Assembly (NCBI GenBank): GCA_002375985.1
Contig: DFNH01000025.1
Location: forward strand, 7,865 to 47,570
Source of the DNA: Firmicutes bacterium UBA3572
GTDB lineage: Bacteria > Bacillota > Desulfotomaculia > Desulfotomaculales > Desulforudaceae
Reading direction: 5' to 3'
Length of the DNA stretch: 39,706 bases
Part shown: positions 1-6,334 of the stretch, piece after piece
Position numbering within the stretch: the first letter of the stretch is position 1
Layout: the number at the start of each line of letters is the position of its first letter
Made by a program: the position numbers and the translations under genes
The notes under the pieces: generated by a model
Seen by the model: the letters and a program-made list of their open reading frames with translations, nothing else
Told to the model about the DNA's origin: nothing
Databases searched by the model: none

Positions 1-543
1 CTGGCCCAAGCCCAGGCCCGCACCGAGGCGCGGCTGGATGCCTTGGCGGCGCGGGTGGATACTCTGGCCGTGCGGGTGGATGAGTTAGCGCAGGCGCAGG
101 CGCGTACTGAGAAGACGGTGCGCGAGCTGGCGCGCCAGGTCGGGGGCTTGAGCGAGGCGGTAGGCGGCGGTCTGGAGGATCTTTCTTACGAAGTTTTGCC
201 GTACGTTTTGGAAAAGGAGCTGGCCCTGGAACTGGGAGAGTTGGGCCGGGAGTATGTTGCCGTTGACGGCGAGGAAATCGAGTTTAATATTTTCGGCACT
301 GGGTTTTACCGTGAGCAGCCGGAGCGGAAAGTGGTGCTCCTGGGCGAGGTGAAAAGCAATATCACGACCACCGAGTTGAAACGGTTTGCCCGTTTGGTGC
401 GGCGAGCCCGCCCGCACCTGGCACCGGCCGAAGTGATCCCGGTCTTTTTCGGGTTTCGTGCCCGTCCGGCCGTGCGCGAGCTGGCGCGCAAGGAGGGCGT
501 GAACCTGATCTTTTCTTACGGCAAACTTATGCTGGCGGATTAA
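1..543 (+). CDS. DUF3782-like coiled-coil / PD-(D/E)XK nuclease-fold protein, 5' truncated
   Basis: The frame is open from base 1, so the gene begins before the window; the TTG at 43 is only an internal codon. The visible 180 residues start with a heptad-rich coiled coil (about residues 1-55) in which LAQAQARTE occurs twice. A globular domain follows, with the pattern VDGEEIEFNIFG then LLGEVKSN, which fits the D...ExK core of the PD-(D/E)XK nuclease fold. This layout matches the DUF3782/COG5493 proteins that are common in thermophiles and archaea. Their role is unknown. The catalytic-looking E and K are present. It ends with TAA at 541-543 and has no obvious operon partner downstream, where the DNA is decayed. 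Confidence 0.7.
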   Translation: MAQAQARTEARLDALAARVDTLAVRVDELAQAQARTEKTVRELARQVGGLSEAVGGGLEDLSYEVLPYVLEKELALELGELGREYVAVDGEEIEFNIFGTGFYREQPERKVVLLGEVKSNITTTELKRFARLVRRARPHLAPAEVIPVFFGFRARPAVRELARKEGVNLIFSYGKLMLAD

Positions 544-686
544 AGCCGCCTGCGTTAACCGCCGGGCTTACCTTCCCGGATACGCTTTGGCAGGTATTGT
601 TTTTTGTGCTTCGAGGGCCGGTTTGAAGTCCATGTGTTCATTAATCCTGCCTAAAGACTCTGAGCACCGGTAGAGGTTGACATTTA

Positions 687-827
687 CTATGTTGGGCATA
701 ACATTGTTAGCCGGTAATGCACCGGATGGAGCGTGATATGGCTAGTTTTATTCCTTAGAATACGGTCTAACTCAGCTAATATAAACGGGGGAGTTATGAG
801 CTCGTAGCGCCCATAAATAGCATGCCG
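687..827 (-). pseudogene. PIN-domain toxin fragment (COG1569-like)
   Basis: The minus-strand frame ending at the TAG at 687-689 reads RHAIYGRYELITPPFILAEL followed by DRILRNK. This resembles the central part of COG1569-type PIN toxins (G-R-Y-E-L-[IV]-[TV]-S-P-x-[IL]-L-A-E-L). The N-terminal strand with the first catalytic Asp and the whole C-terminal half with the other acidic residues are missing. It lies directly behind the antitoxin fragment at 830-1012, as expected for a toxin-antitoxin pair. It cannot encode a working PIN nuclease. Confidence 0.6.
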
Positions 828-829
828 TA

Positions 830-1012
830 TTATCTTGTCGGGGATTCCGCGTTATTTTCATCTTGTATCCCCAGTTTTCCGGCCCGGGCCGAAGCGGTCA
901 TCTGAACAGTTTCGTATTTCCGCAAATTGATATATTGGCGCAATGCTTCACGTACCATTTCGCTTTTGGTTCGCTGTTCCTTTTGAGCTAATTCTTGGGC
1001 TTGTAGGCGGAT
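830..1012 (-). pseudogene. Ribbon-helix-helix antitoxin fragment
   Basis: The minus-strand frame contains LAQKEQRTKSEMVREALRQY, a typical second half of an RHH (CopG/Arc-like) antitoxin: helix A, the turn around TKSE, then helix B. A short acidic tail ends at TAA (830-832). A TGA at 1013-1015 cuts the frame where the DNA-binding beta strand should begin, so the N-terminus is gone or frameshifted. The PIN fragment follows immediately downstream on the same strand. Together they are the remains of one toxin-antitoxin operon. Confidence 0.65.
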
Positions 1013-1107
1013 TCATTGATTGCGGCTACGGCGAAGGTACGTAACCTGGTGGTAGTGACCGGCAATGTTAAGGATTTTCCGGATGTAGCAACGCTTGACC
1101 CAAGAAT

Positions 1108-1350
1108 TTGAAGGGACTAATCCCGGAGAAATGGGATCAGAACGGCGTTGGCGGCAGGGCATTTCTCCGGGGTCTTTTAAAAAGTTCCTTCTTTGTGAAG
1201 GGGTTCTGGGCAAATGAACATACTTTAGAAGAATGTAGAGAAGTGTTACAGGAAGTTTTGGAAGAGTGGTTGTTGCTTAAACTGCGGGATAAAGACCCGC
1301 TTCCTTTAATTGGTGGAATAGATTTGAACCGAATGGTGGCCGAAGGATGA
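1108..1350 (+). pseudogene. HicB-like antitoxin, C-terminal half conserved
   Basis: The C-terminal half reads GFWANEHTLEECREVLQEVL and then EEWLLLKLRDKDPLP and GGIDLN. This is characteristic of the short HicB antitoxins that accompany HicA mRNA interferases. The first 35 residues do not look like the normal HicB N-terminal sheet (a Y-x-A/G-E-I-P-G-type segment), and no clear Shine-Dalgarno precedes the codon at 1108. The front has probably been lost or scrambled. The following HicA frame begins directly after the stop codon, as in a hicBA operon. Confidence 0.6.
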
Positions 1351-1530
1351 ATCCATAGAAGGGAGCTTATTCAGCGACTGAGAAAACTGGGCTTTGAAGG
1401 ACCTTTTTCCGGTGGAAGACATTCATTTATGATGAGAGGACAATTGAAATTGCGGATTCCTCTGGTCTCACTTCTAACTTCCCACTTCCCACTTCTCAAA
1501 GTTCCTGCCCTCCGGAGTTTAAAACGTTGA
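1351..1530 (+). pseudogene. HicA-like mRNA interferase remnant
   Basis: Immediately after the HicB stop, in the same frame, the sequence reads RRELIQRLRKLGFEGPFSGG and then RHSFMMRGQLKLRIP. This matches HicA double-stranded-RNA-binding-fold toxins, including the G-G-[KR]-H catalytic histidine region. There is no start codon: the ATG at 1347 is closed by TAG after two codons. Homology stops at about 1461, just before a run of 7-bp repeats, so the normal C-terminus is missing. The toxin is almost certainly inactive. Confidence 0.65.
1469..1496. repeat. Heptamer tandem repeat (CACTTCY type)
   Basis: Four consecutive 7-bp units: CACTTCT, AACTTCC, CACTTCC, CACTTCT. They begin 8 bp after the end of HicA homology. 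The reverse complement of this unit family recurs at 29201-29228. Confidence 0.75.
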
Positions 1531-1560
1531 ACGTGGAACGTAGAACGTGGAACGTGGAAC
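1522..1560. repeat. Heptamer tandem repeat (GAACGTG type)
   Basis: About five and a half 7-bp units with consensus GAACGTG (AAACGTT, GAACGTG, GAACGTA, GAACGTG, GAACGTG, GAAC). It shares the 7-bp period with the array 25 bp to its left but has a different unit. Confidence 0.8.
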
Positions 1561-1664
1561 TCCCATTTCCAGATGGGGGCCTTCCGCCGGGGTTTAAGGG
1601 TTCTGGAGTTTATTCCCCCTGCGGGCTCGTATTTGCCCGTGAACCTGGTGTTTATACTTTTTAA

Positions 1665-1719
1665 AAGGGGGGACAACCGCCCCCTTCAGTCCGGACTGGT
1701 CAGGCCTTAAGTCCTGACC
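1665..1719. other. Two hairpins in the gap before vapBC
   Basis: The stretch 1561-1800 has no recognisable gene. It contains two inverted repeats. AAGGGGG/CCCCCTT is at 1665-1671 and 1680-1686. GGTCAGG/CCTGACC is at 1698-1704 and 1713-1719. Neither is followed by a clear T run, so terminator function is uncertain. Confidence 0.35.
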
Positions 1720-1800
1720 TCATTATTTAAGGCGCCGGAAAGAGAGCATAAATTGATTGGTAAAAGTTTACAAGAAGTGTTGCGGCTACCGGGGGAAATT

Positions 1801-1817
1801 GCTATCATTATGATAGC
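1801..1817. promoter_or_regulatory. Palindromic operator and -10-like box of vapBC
   Basis: GCTATCA-TTA-TGATAGC is a perfect 7-3-7 inverted repeat placed 23 bp before the vapB ATG. It contains TATGAT (1809-1814), a good -10 box, although no good -35 is seen. The location fits autoregulation by the RHH antitoxin, which is the usual arrangement in VapBC operons. Confidence 0.6.
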
Positions 1818-1839
1818 ATATTTAGGGGGGTGATTCTCA

Positions 1840-2076
1840 ATGCCTGGGATTCTCATTCGGGATATTCCTGAAGAGTTGTTAAACAGGTTAAAAACGAGAG
1901 CCAGGGCAAACAGCAGGTCTTTGCAGCAGGAGCTGAAAATTGTCCTGGCGGAAGCGGTTAATTATGACGGCGAAAAGGGCATTAAGCTGGCTGCAAAAAT
2001 CAGGCGGGAGCTGGAAGCTAGGAAAGTGCCGTATTCGGATAGTGCAGAATTAATCCGTGAGGACAGAGAGCGGTGA
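1840..2076 (+). CDS. vapB: VapB/FitA-type ribbon-helix-helix antitoxin
   Basis: The 78-residue protein opens with MPGILIRDIPEELLNRLKTR and then a helix ending SLQQELKIVLAEAV. This is the FitA/VapB ribbon-helix-helix DNA-binding fold: a beta strand at residues 3-8 and two helices. The tail, rich in charged residues and ending AELIREDRER, is the likely toxin-binding segment. AGGGGGGTGA at 1823-1832 is a strong ribosome site. Its last 4 bases overlap the toxin start, indicating translational coupling. It should neutralise the adjacent PIN nuclease and repress the operon through the palindrome just upstream. Confidence 0.85.
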   Translation: MPGILIRDIPEELLNRLKTRARANSRSLQQELKIVLAEAVNYDGEKGIKLAAKIRRELEARKVPYSDSAELIREDRER

Positions 2077-2513
2077 AAACTTATGTTGTTGATTCTAGCG
2101 TAGCTATTAAATGGTATATTCCGGAGAAGTGGAGCATCGAGGCCGTAGAATGGCTGGAATCAGCCAATAAAAAGGGGTACCGGCTGCTGGCTCCCGACCT
2201 TATTTTCCCTGAAATCGGCAGTGTACTGTGGAAAAAATGCCGTAAAGGAGAACTGGCGGCGGAAGATGCCCGAAAAATATTAAGCGCCATGGATGAGGCA
2301 TTTCCTGTAAAAGTAGTCGGAAGTGCCCCGCTTCTCCCGGCCGCTTTTGAAATTGCGCGCGCATTCAACAGGTCTGTATATGACAGTTTGTACCTGGCTT
2401 TGGCGAAAGCTAAAGGGGGCATTCTGGTAACGGCTGATTTGCGCCTTGTAAACGCACTGCAGGACACCGTTTTGGGTACGGCGGTGCTTTTTTTGGGAAA
2501 ACAAGCCCAATAG
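2073..2513 (+). CDS. vapC: VapC-type PIN-domain ribonuclease toxin
   Basis: This 146-residue PIN protein starts at a GTG overlapping the vapB stop by 4 bases. The four acidic positions of the family are visible: D7 in VVDSSVAIKWY, the E in PDLIFPEIGSVLW, the D in VYDSLYLALAK, and the D in LVTADLRLVNAL. It therefore looks like an intact Mg-dependent endoribonuclease. Family members cut tRNA, rRNA or mRNA; the target here is unknown. It is the only apparently intact toxin-antitoxin pair among the three seen in the first 2.5 kb. Confidence 0.85.
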   Translation: MKTYVVDSSVAIKWYIPEKWSIEAVEWLESANKKGYRLLAPDLIFPEIGSVLWKKCRKGELAAEDARKILSAMDEAFPVKVVGSAPLLPAAFEIARAFNRSVYDSLYLALAKAKGGILVTADLRLVNALQDTVLGTAVLFLGKQAQ

Positions 2514-2697
2514 ACAAGAGCGAGTTGGAGCAGGTGCCGGTCGCCGGCCGGAGGAATTGGGCTTGCGCGGCCGTGGCGCACGGGGCGTGTTTGTTTTTGT
2601 CTGGTTTATCAAGACGGTAATATAATGGCGATGAGAAAAGCAGGGAAGGGAGTCTCCTAATGGAATTTTTCGATAGGGCCGGGCGCGAAAGCGGCCT

Positions 2698-3033
2698 CTA
2701 AGGAGTCCGGCCGGAAGTTTTTTGTAGTTTTTGCGGGCCGTTTGCCTGATCCTTGGCGAGGTACTTGTGCCGGAGAAAGGCCCGGAACTCTTCGAGGCAG
2801 CGCCGGGCTTCCGGGGGCAGTTCGGCATCCGGATCGGCCGGCTTTTCGGCGACCAGGTACTCCACCGAGGTTTCCAGCACCTCGGCCAGGCGTTTCAAGG
2901 TCTCCAGGTCGGGGTAGCGCACGCCTTTTTCGTAGCGGCTGATGGTCGCGTCTGAAACATTCAACTTGGCTGCCAGCTGGGCCTGGGTCCAGCCCCGGGC
3001 CTCGCGGGCCTTCCGCAATCGCTCTTCCAGCAT
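2698..3033 (-). CDS. Xre/Cro-CI family transcriptional regulator
   Basis: 111 residues. The first 65 form a HTH_3 domain: RLRKAREARGWTQAQLAAKL, then VSDATISRYEKGVRYPDLETL and KRLAEVLETSVEYLV. The C-terminal 45 residues are charged (PPEARRCLEEFRAFLRHKYL) and may mediate multimerisation, like short SinR/phage-type repressors. GAGGGA lies 7 bp before the ATG at 3033. It is divergent from the zinc-ribbon gene at 3194, with which it shares two copies of one operator. It probably regulates that gene and itself. Confidence 0.85.
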   Translation of the reverse strand: MLEERLRKAREARGWTQAQLAAKLNVSDATISRYEKGVRYPDLETLKRLAEVLETSVEYLVAEKPADPDAELPPEARRCLEEFRAFLRHKYLAKDQANGPQKLQKTSGRTP

Positions 3034-3068
3034 GTTTGTTCCCTCGGTTTTTGTCTTTGCTGGCCATT

Positions 3069-3155
3069 ATTCTACCACTCCCGGCGCACAGCCCCAATGC
3101 CGGTTGCCGTTACGGCAAGCAAAGGCTTGCCAGGTTACCGTAACGGTAGTATAAT
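3069..3155. promoter_or_regulatory. Divergent promoters with two copies of a TRCCGTWACGGYA operator
   Basis: Plus-strand promoter: TTGCCA (3127-3132), 17 bp, TATAAT (3150-3155). Minus-strand promoter: TTGGGG (3097-3092), 17 bp, TAGAAT (3074-3069). Two near-palindromes share a core: TGCCGTTACGGCA (3105-3117) and TACCGTAACGGTA (3136-3148). Their cores are reverse complements of each other and their centres are 31 bp apart, about three helical turns. One lies just upstream of the minus-strand -35; the other lies inside the plus-strand promoter spacer. The obvious candidate ligand is the adjacent Xre protein. Confidence 0.65.
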
Positions 3156-3193
3156 CGGCTCGGCAAGATTCTAGTAAGGTGGTGTGAGAACCC

Positions 3194-3376
3194 TTGTATC
3201 GTTACCGCTGCCCCAAATGCCGCACCGCTTATTATTCCGCCGCCCGCCAGGAGGCCTTGAAGGCCTGCATCTGTTATGTCTGCCAGCACAAGGTGGTTTA
3301 CGTAGCGGACGACACCGAAAAGCCGGCTACGGTACGCGGGGAAAGCTTCCGGAGGCCGAAAGGGGGAAAAGAGTAG
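3194..3376 (+). CDS. Small zinc-ribbon protein, function unknown
   Basis: 60 residues starting at TTG, with AAGGTGGTG at 3177-3185 as ribosome site. Two cysteine knuckles are visible: C6-P-K-C9 and C27-Y-V-C30, with an additional C25. This suggests a single zinc ribbon. The tail is basic (FRRPKGGKE). No specific family is recognised. It has its own promoter divergent from the Xre gene and a strong terminator 22 bp downstream, so it is a monocistronic unit probably under Xre control. Confidence 0.7.
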   Translation: MYRYRCPKCRTAYYSAARQEALKACICYVCQHKVVYVADDTEKPATVRGESFRRPKGGKE

Positions 3377-3398
3377 AGGCAGGACAGGGTAAATTCGA

Positions 3399-3428
3399 CA
3401 CCCCCTCCGCGGAGGGGGTGTTTTTGTT
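3399..3428 (+). terminator. Rho-independent terminator after the zinc-ribbon gene
   Basis: A perfect 10-bp stem, CACCCCCTCC/GGAGGGGGTG (3399-3408 and 3411-3420), with a GC centre, is followed by TTTTTGTTT. A REP-like GGGGACAGGC motif lies just after it (3442-3451). No gene is seen from 3429 to 3629. Confidence 0.85.
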
Positions 3429-3629
3429 TATTCGCCGGAGAGGGGACAGGCCTTAGCCAGGTGGGCCTAGCGCGTATGGTGTGCCTTGTCAAGGGTGGGG
3501 AGGACCTGCGCGCCTGGCCGGCGTCCTGCCAACTCCACGACGTTATGACTGCTCTTGCGGGTGATCCAGTAGCCGTAGAAATACTGGTGTCTGTCCGGCC
3601 GGCGGGCTGGCGCGGCGGTCTGCGCACAA

Positions 3630-4461
3630 TTATTGGTCGTTATAGGTCAACCGGAAGCGTACATCGAGCAGCCGGTTCCAGGGCAGGGAAACGGCGGTCG
3701 CCCGGACGGCCAGGTCCGGGAAACAGGGGGCGAGCCAGGTTTCGGTAAAGGTGTGCAGGGCGGTTTCCAGGTGGTGCAGGACCTCTGGAGCCATTTCGGC
3801 CGGTACCGGCGTGCCCCCGTGGTGTATTTCGGGGTAGCGGGCGACAATCTCGGGGCGCACCCGCGTCTGGTAGCCCCAGTTCTCCACGAGCCTGGTCAGC
3901 AGGCATTCCAGGTGTGCTTCCCGGCTGAAACCGTCCCGCTGACGGAAAAAACTGTACAGGGTGCCGTGGGCCAGGGCCGTGCCGATGCTGTTGCCGGCCG
4001 TGTTCCAACCGGCGTAGGCGCCCAGGCGGGGAAGCAGTCCCGCGTCGGCCAGATGCCGGAGCTGGGCGTCGTCGGCGCCGTTGGCGTAGGCGGTGTCGGC
4101 CACCGCCACGGGCGGGCCGGCCTCGGCCAGGGAAGCCAGCTTTTGCGCGAGGGCGGTGTACCGTGGGGAGAAAACGGCGATCTTTTCCTGGGCGGCGGCT
4201 TCCGCGGTAGGGCCATCCGGGGCATGCACAAATAGGATCAGGTCGGCCTGGGCCGGGTCTGCCAAGCGCCGTCCACCCACCGCACGGATGTGCCGGGTGA
4301 CGTTTTCGTCCAGGGAAAGGTCTTCGTAGCGCGGGATGGTGTTGGCGCCGTCTGGGCGGCTGTAAACCACAAACACCGCCGGGGTAAAACCGTTTAGGTC
4401 GTGGAGCGCCCGGGCCAGGAGCAGTGCTCCGATCTGGTCGGCGCCGGGGTAGGTGTCCACC
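3630..4461 (-). pseudogene. DUF4127 protein, C-terminal fragment
   Basis: From VDTYPGADQIGALLLARALH to the stop, this about 277-residue stretch matches the C-terminal half of DUF4127 proteins, which are normally about 500 residues. Visible family blocks are YPGAD, IPRYEDLSLDENV, AVADTAYANGADD and YAGWNTAGNSIGTALAHG. The N-terminal half, usually beginning with an L-P-L-D-x-R-P motif, is absent. Upstream of 4461 the frame runs as antisense through unrelated DNA, so the long frame to 4655 is chimeric. The function of DUF4127 is unknown. The fragment itself keeps an open frame, which suggests a fairly recent truncation. Confidence 0.7.
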
Positions 4462-4643
4462 CGGGCTGGCCGGAGGCGGCTCTCTGGCTGGTGGCGGGGG
4501 CGCTGATCTCCGTCCTGTACCAGCCGCTTTTGGATTGGCTCCAGGCGGGCATCGACCGGGTAATCCCGGGACAGCGGGCGGAACAGCGGGAGATGCTGGA
4601 AGAGTTTACCGAGATCATGCCCACCATCCTGGAAGCGGCCTGA
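4456..4643 (+). pseudogene. Membrane sensor-kinase-like fragment
   Basis: The plus-strand frame reads LWLVAGALISVLYQPLLDWL, then QAGIDRVIPGQRAEQREML and EEFTEIMPTILEAA before a TGA. A last transmembrane helix followed by x-Q-P-L-x-D-x-L-Q-x-x-[IV]-D-R is the linker seen in multi-TM sensor kinases between the membrane part and the signalling part. Both the membrane part and the kinase part are missing. It is truncated at the same point as the head-to-head DUF4127 fragment. The identification is tentative because only about 60 residues remain. Confidence 0.35.
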
Positions 4644-4668
4644 AAAACAGCCCAAAAGGTTGTATAAT
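4640..4668 (+). promoter_or_regulatory. Sigma-A-type promoter of ctaB
   Basis: CTGAAA (4640-4645), 17 bp, TATAAT (4663-4668). The predicted transcription start near 4675 lies beyond the TTG at 4674, which supports the downstream GTG at 4710 as the real start of ctaB. Confidence 0.65.
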
Positions 4669-4709
4669 GATACTTGTCAGATGAGACGCGCGTGGGGAGG
4701 TCTTGTGCA

Positions 4710-5660
4710 GTGGGAGACAAACTGACCGGGCTGTCCGCGCCGGCGGAGAACGTCGCCCCGCCATCGCCCGAACCGGCGGCGGTGAGGGGTGGGGCGTGGG
4801 ACACGGCGAAGGCCTACATCGAAGTAACCAAACCCATCTCGGTAGCCCTCCTGGTTTTCACCGCCGTGGCGACGATGGTGGTGGCCGGGACGTCGCACCC
4901 GGTAGCGGGCGGGCTGGTGCTGCAGGCGGTTTTGGCCGTGACCCTGGCCTGCGCGGGGGCGAACGCGGTGAGCTGCTACGTGGACCGGGACATGGATGCG
5001 GTTATGGGGCGCACCCGGCGCCGGCCGGTGCCTTCGGGCCGGATCAACCCGCCCGCGCGGGCGCTGTACTGGGGGCTTTTCCTGTTCGTGTCGTCGCTGG
5101 TGCTGGCCTGGAACCTGAACCCCATTGCCTGGGCGACTCTGTGGGGCGGGATGCTCGGGTACGTCGTGGTTTACAGCCTGTGGCTGAAGCGCCGCAGCGT
5201 GTGGAACATTATCATCGGCGGGGTGGCCGGCGGTATGCCGGCGCTGTTCGGGTGGGCCGCGGTGACCGGGGAACTGGCGCTTTTGCCGGTGCTGATCGGC
5301 GCCCTGGTGGTCCTGTGGATCCCGAACCACATCTGGAGCCTGGCCATCTTTTACCGGGACGAGTACGCGCGGGTCGGGGTGCCTATGCTCCCGGTGGTGT
5401 ACGATACCCGCCACGCCTTGCGCTGGCTTTTGCTGACCGTGGTGCTGATGGTGGTGCTTTCGCTGGTGATTTATTTTGCCGGCGACTGGGGCCTGGTGTA
5501 CCTGGGTACCGCCTTGGTGATGGGTGCGGTGGCCTTGGCCCTGTCCGCGCACATTTACCGGCACCCGGAACGCAAAAAGGCCTGGGTGCTGTTCAAGTTC
5601 TCGAGCCCATATCTAGCGGTGCTTTTCCTGAGCATGATGCTCGACGCCTGGCTCCGCTGA
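4710..5660 (+). CDS. ctaB: Protoheme IX farnesyltransferase (heme O synthase)
   Basis: UbiA-family prenyltransferase that adds a farnesyl group to heme B, giving heme O for terminal oxidases. The polyprenyl-diphosphate/Mg motif is seen as N85-AVSCYVD92-R-D94-M-D96, followed by RTRRRPVPSG. The second, CtaB-type motif is IFYRDEYARVGVPMLPVV. About eight or nine hydrophobic helices follow a polar 35-residue N-terminus. GTG 4710 is chosen because GGGGAGG (4694-4700) lies 9 bp upstream and the promoter rules out TTG 4674. No oxidase, heme A synthase or Sco gene is nearby, so its partner must lie elsewhere or its product may serve another role. Confidence 0.85.
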   Translation: MGDKLTGLSAPAENVAPPSPEPAAVRGGAWDTAKAYIEVTKPISVALLVFTAVATMVVAGTSHPVAGGLVLQAVLAVTLACAGANAVSCYVDRDMDAVMGRTRRRPVPSGRINPPARALYWGLFLFVSSLVLAWNLNPIAWATLWGGMLGYVVVYSLWLKRRSVWNIIIGGVAGGMPALFGWAAVTGELALLPVLIGALVVLWIPNHIWSLAIFYRDEYARVGVPMLPVVYDTRHALRWLLLTVVLMVVLSLVIYFAGDWGLVYLGTALVMGAVALALSAHIYRHPERKKAWVLFKFSSPYLAVLFLSMMLDAWLR

Positions 5661-5663
5661 AAG

Positions 5664-6082
5664 GGACAGGCATGTTTTGTGGATAAAGGGCCGGAAAACG
5701 GGGACGGGCTCCTTTTTCGAGAACCACCCGGACGCTTAAGAATGCGAAACTGCCGGGAACAATCTGGGCGTCCTGCTGCGTGTGACTTCGGAAAAAGGTG
5801 CCTGTCCCCTTTTTTCCGGCCCGGCTCCTTTTACAAGAACCTCACGAACGCTTTTGAGAACAGCGAGACTGCCGGGGACATTTTGGGCGGTCTATCGTAT
5901 CTGACTTCGGAAAAAGGTGCCTGTCCCCTTTTTTCCGGTCTGGTTCTCTTTTTCCGGAAACGGGGACAGGCAACTGTTTTCCGATGGTGCCCTGGTTGTT
6001 AGCCAAACTTGTTGCCCCCGGATGTTTGGTTACTTGGGCACGACAAGCTTCCTGCAGAAAAAGTAGCCTGTCCCCGTTTCCC
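5664..6082. repeat. REP-like element array (GGGGACAGGCA motifs, 119-bp direct repeat)
   Basis: Six or more copies of a G/C core (GGGGACAGGCA or reverse complement GCCTGTCCCC) in both orientations occur at about 5664, 5698, 5795, 5914, 5960 and 6066. A 36-bp block containing one copy is identical at 5784-5819 and 5903-5938, within an imperfect tandem repeat of 119 bp. The copies are flanked by pairs of TTTTCCGG/CCGGAAAA-like arms that can form hairpins. Open frames across this stretch (for example 5679-6002) are by-products of the repeats. The layout resembles REP/BIME elements mobilised by RAYT transposases; no such transposase is in the window. Confidence 0.7.
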
Positions 6083-6234
6083 GCTATGTCCCCCGTTTTC
6101 CGCCGCTGCCTTCCGTGGAGGAGATCAGGAGTCTGCCGGAAAAGGGTTTTTGCTTTTGCGCGGCACCGGTTTTAAGCCGGCGTAGGCGGCTGTGTGCTTT
6201 TTGAACGGCTGGCGCGGAGAAGTGCCGAAGTGTC

Positions 6235-6295
6235 TTGACGAGTCCGGGGCAAAGGCGTAAGATTGGGAAGGTGAATGGTTTAATTGGTTAATTAA
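6235..6295 (+). promoter_or_regulatory. marR-RND operon promoter and inverted-repeat operator
   Basis: TTGACG (6235-6240), 17 bp, TAAGAT (6258-6263) forms a plausible sigma-A promoter. Just downstream, TTAATT-GGTT-AATTAA (6280-6295) is a perfect 6-4-6 inverted repeat in otherwise GC-rich DNA. It sits where a MarR repressor would block transcription of its own operon. Confidence 0.55.
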
Positions 6296-6334
6296 TATTT
6301 TATAAGTTAGTTATTGAAAGGAGGTTACCGGGGG

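Noticed and set aside
1469..1560. CRISPR array
   Set aside because: The repeats are 7 bp long and contiguous with no spacers.
3461..4235. Plus-strand frames over the DUF4127 fragment
   Set aside because: Gly/Val/Gln-rich shadows of the minus-strand coding sequence.
4677..5564. 295-codon open frame antisense to ctaB
   Set aside because: His/Gln/Pro/Arg-rich composition typical of antisense frames in GC-rich genes; the opposite strand encodes a clear UbiA-family protein.
5679..6002. 107-codon frame after ctaB
   Set aside because: It runs through the REP-like array and its residues are translations of the repeat units.
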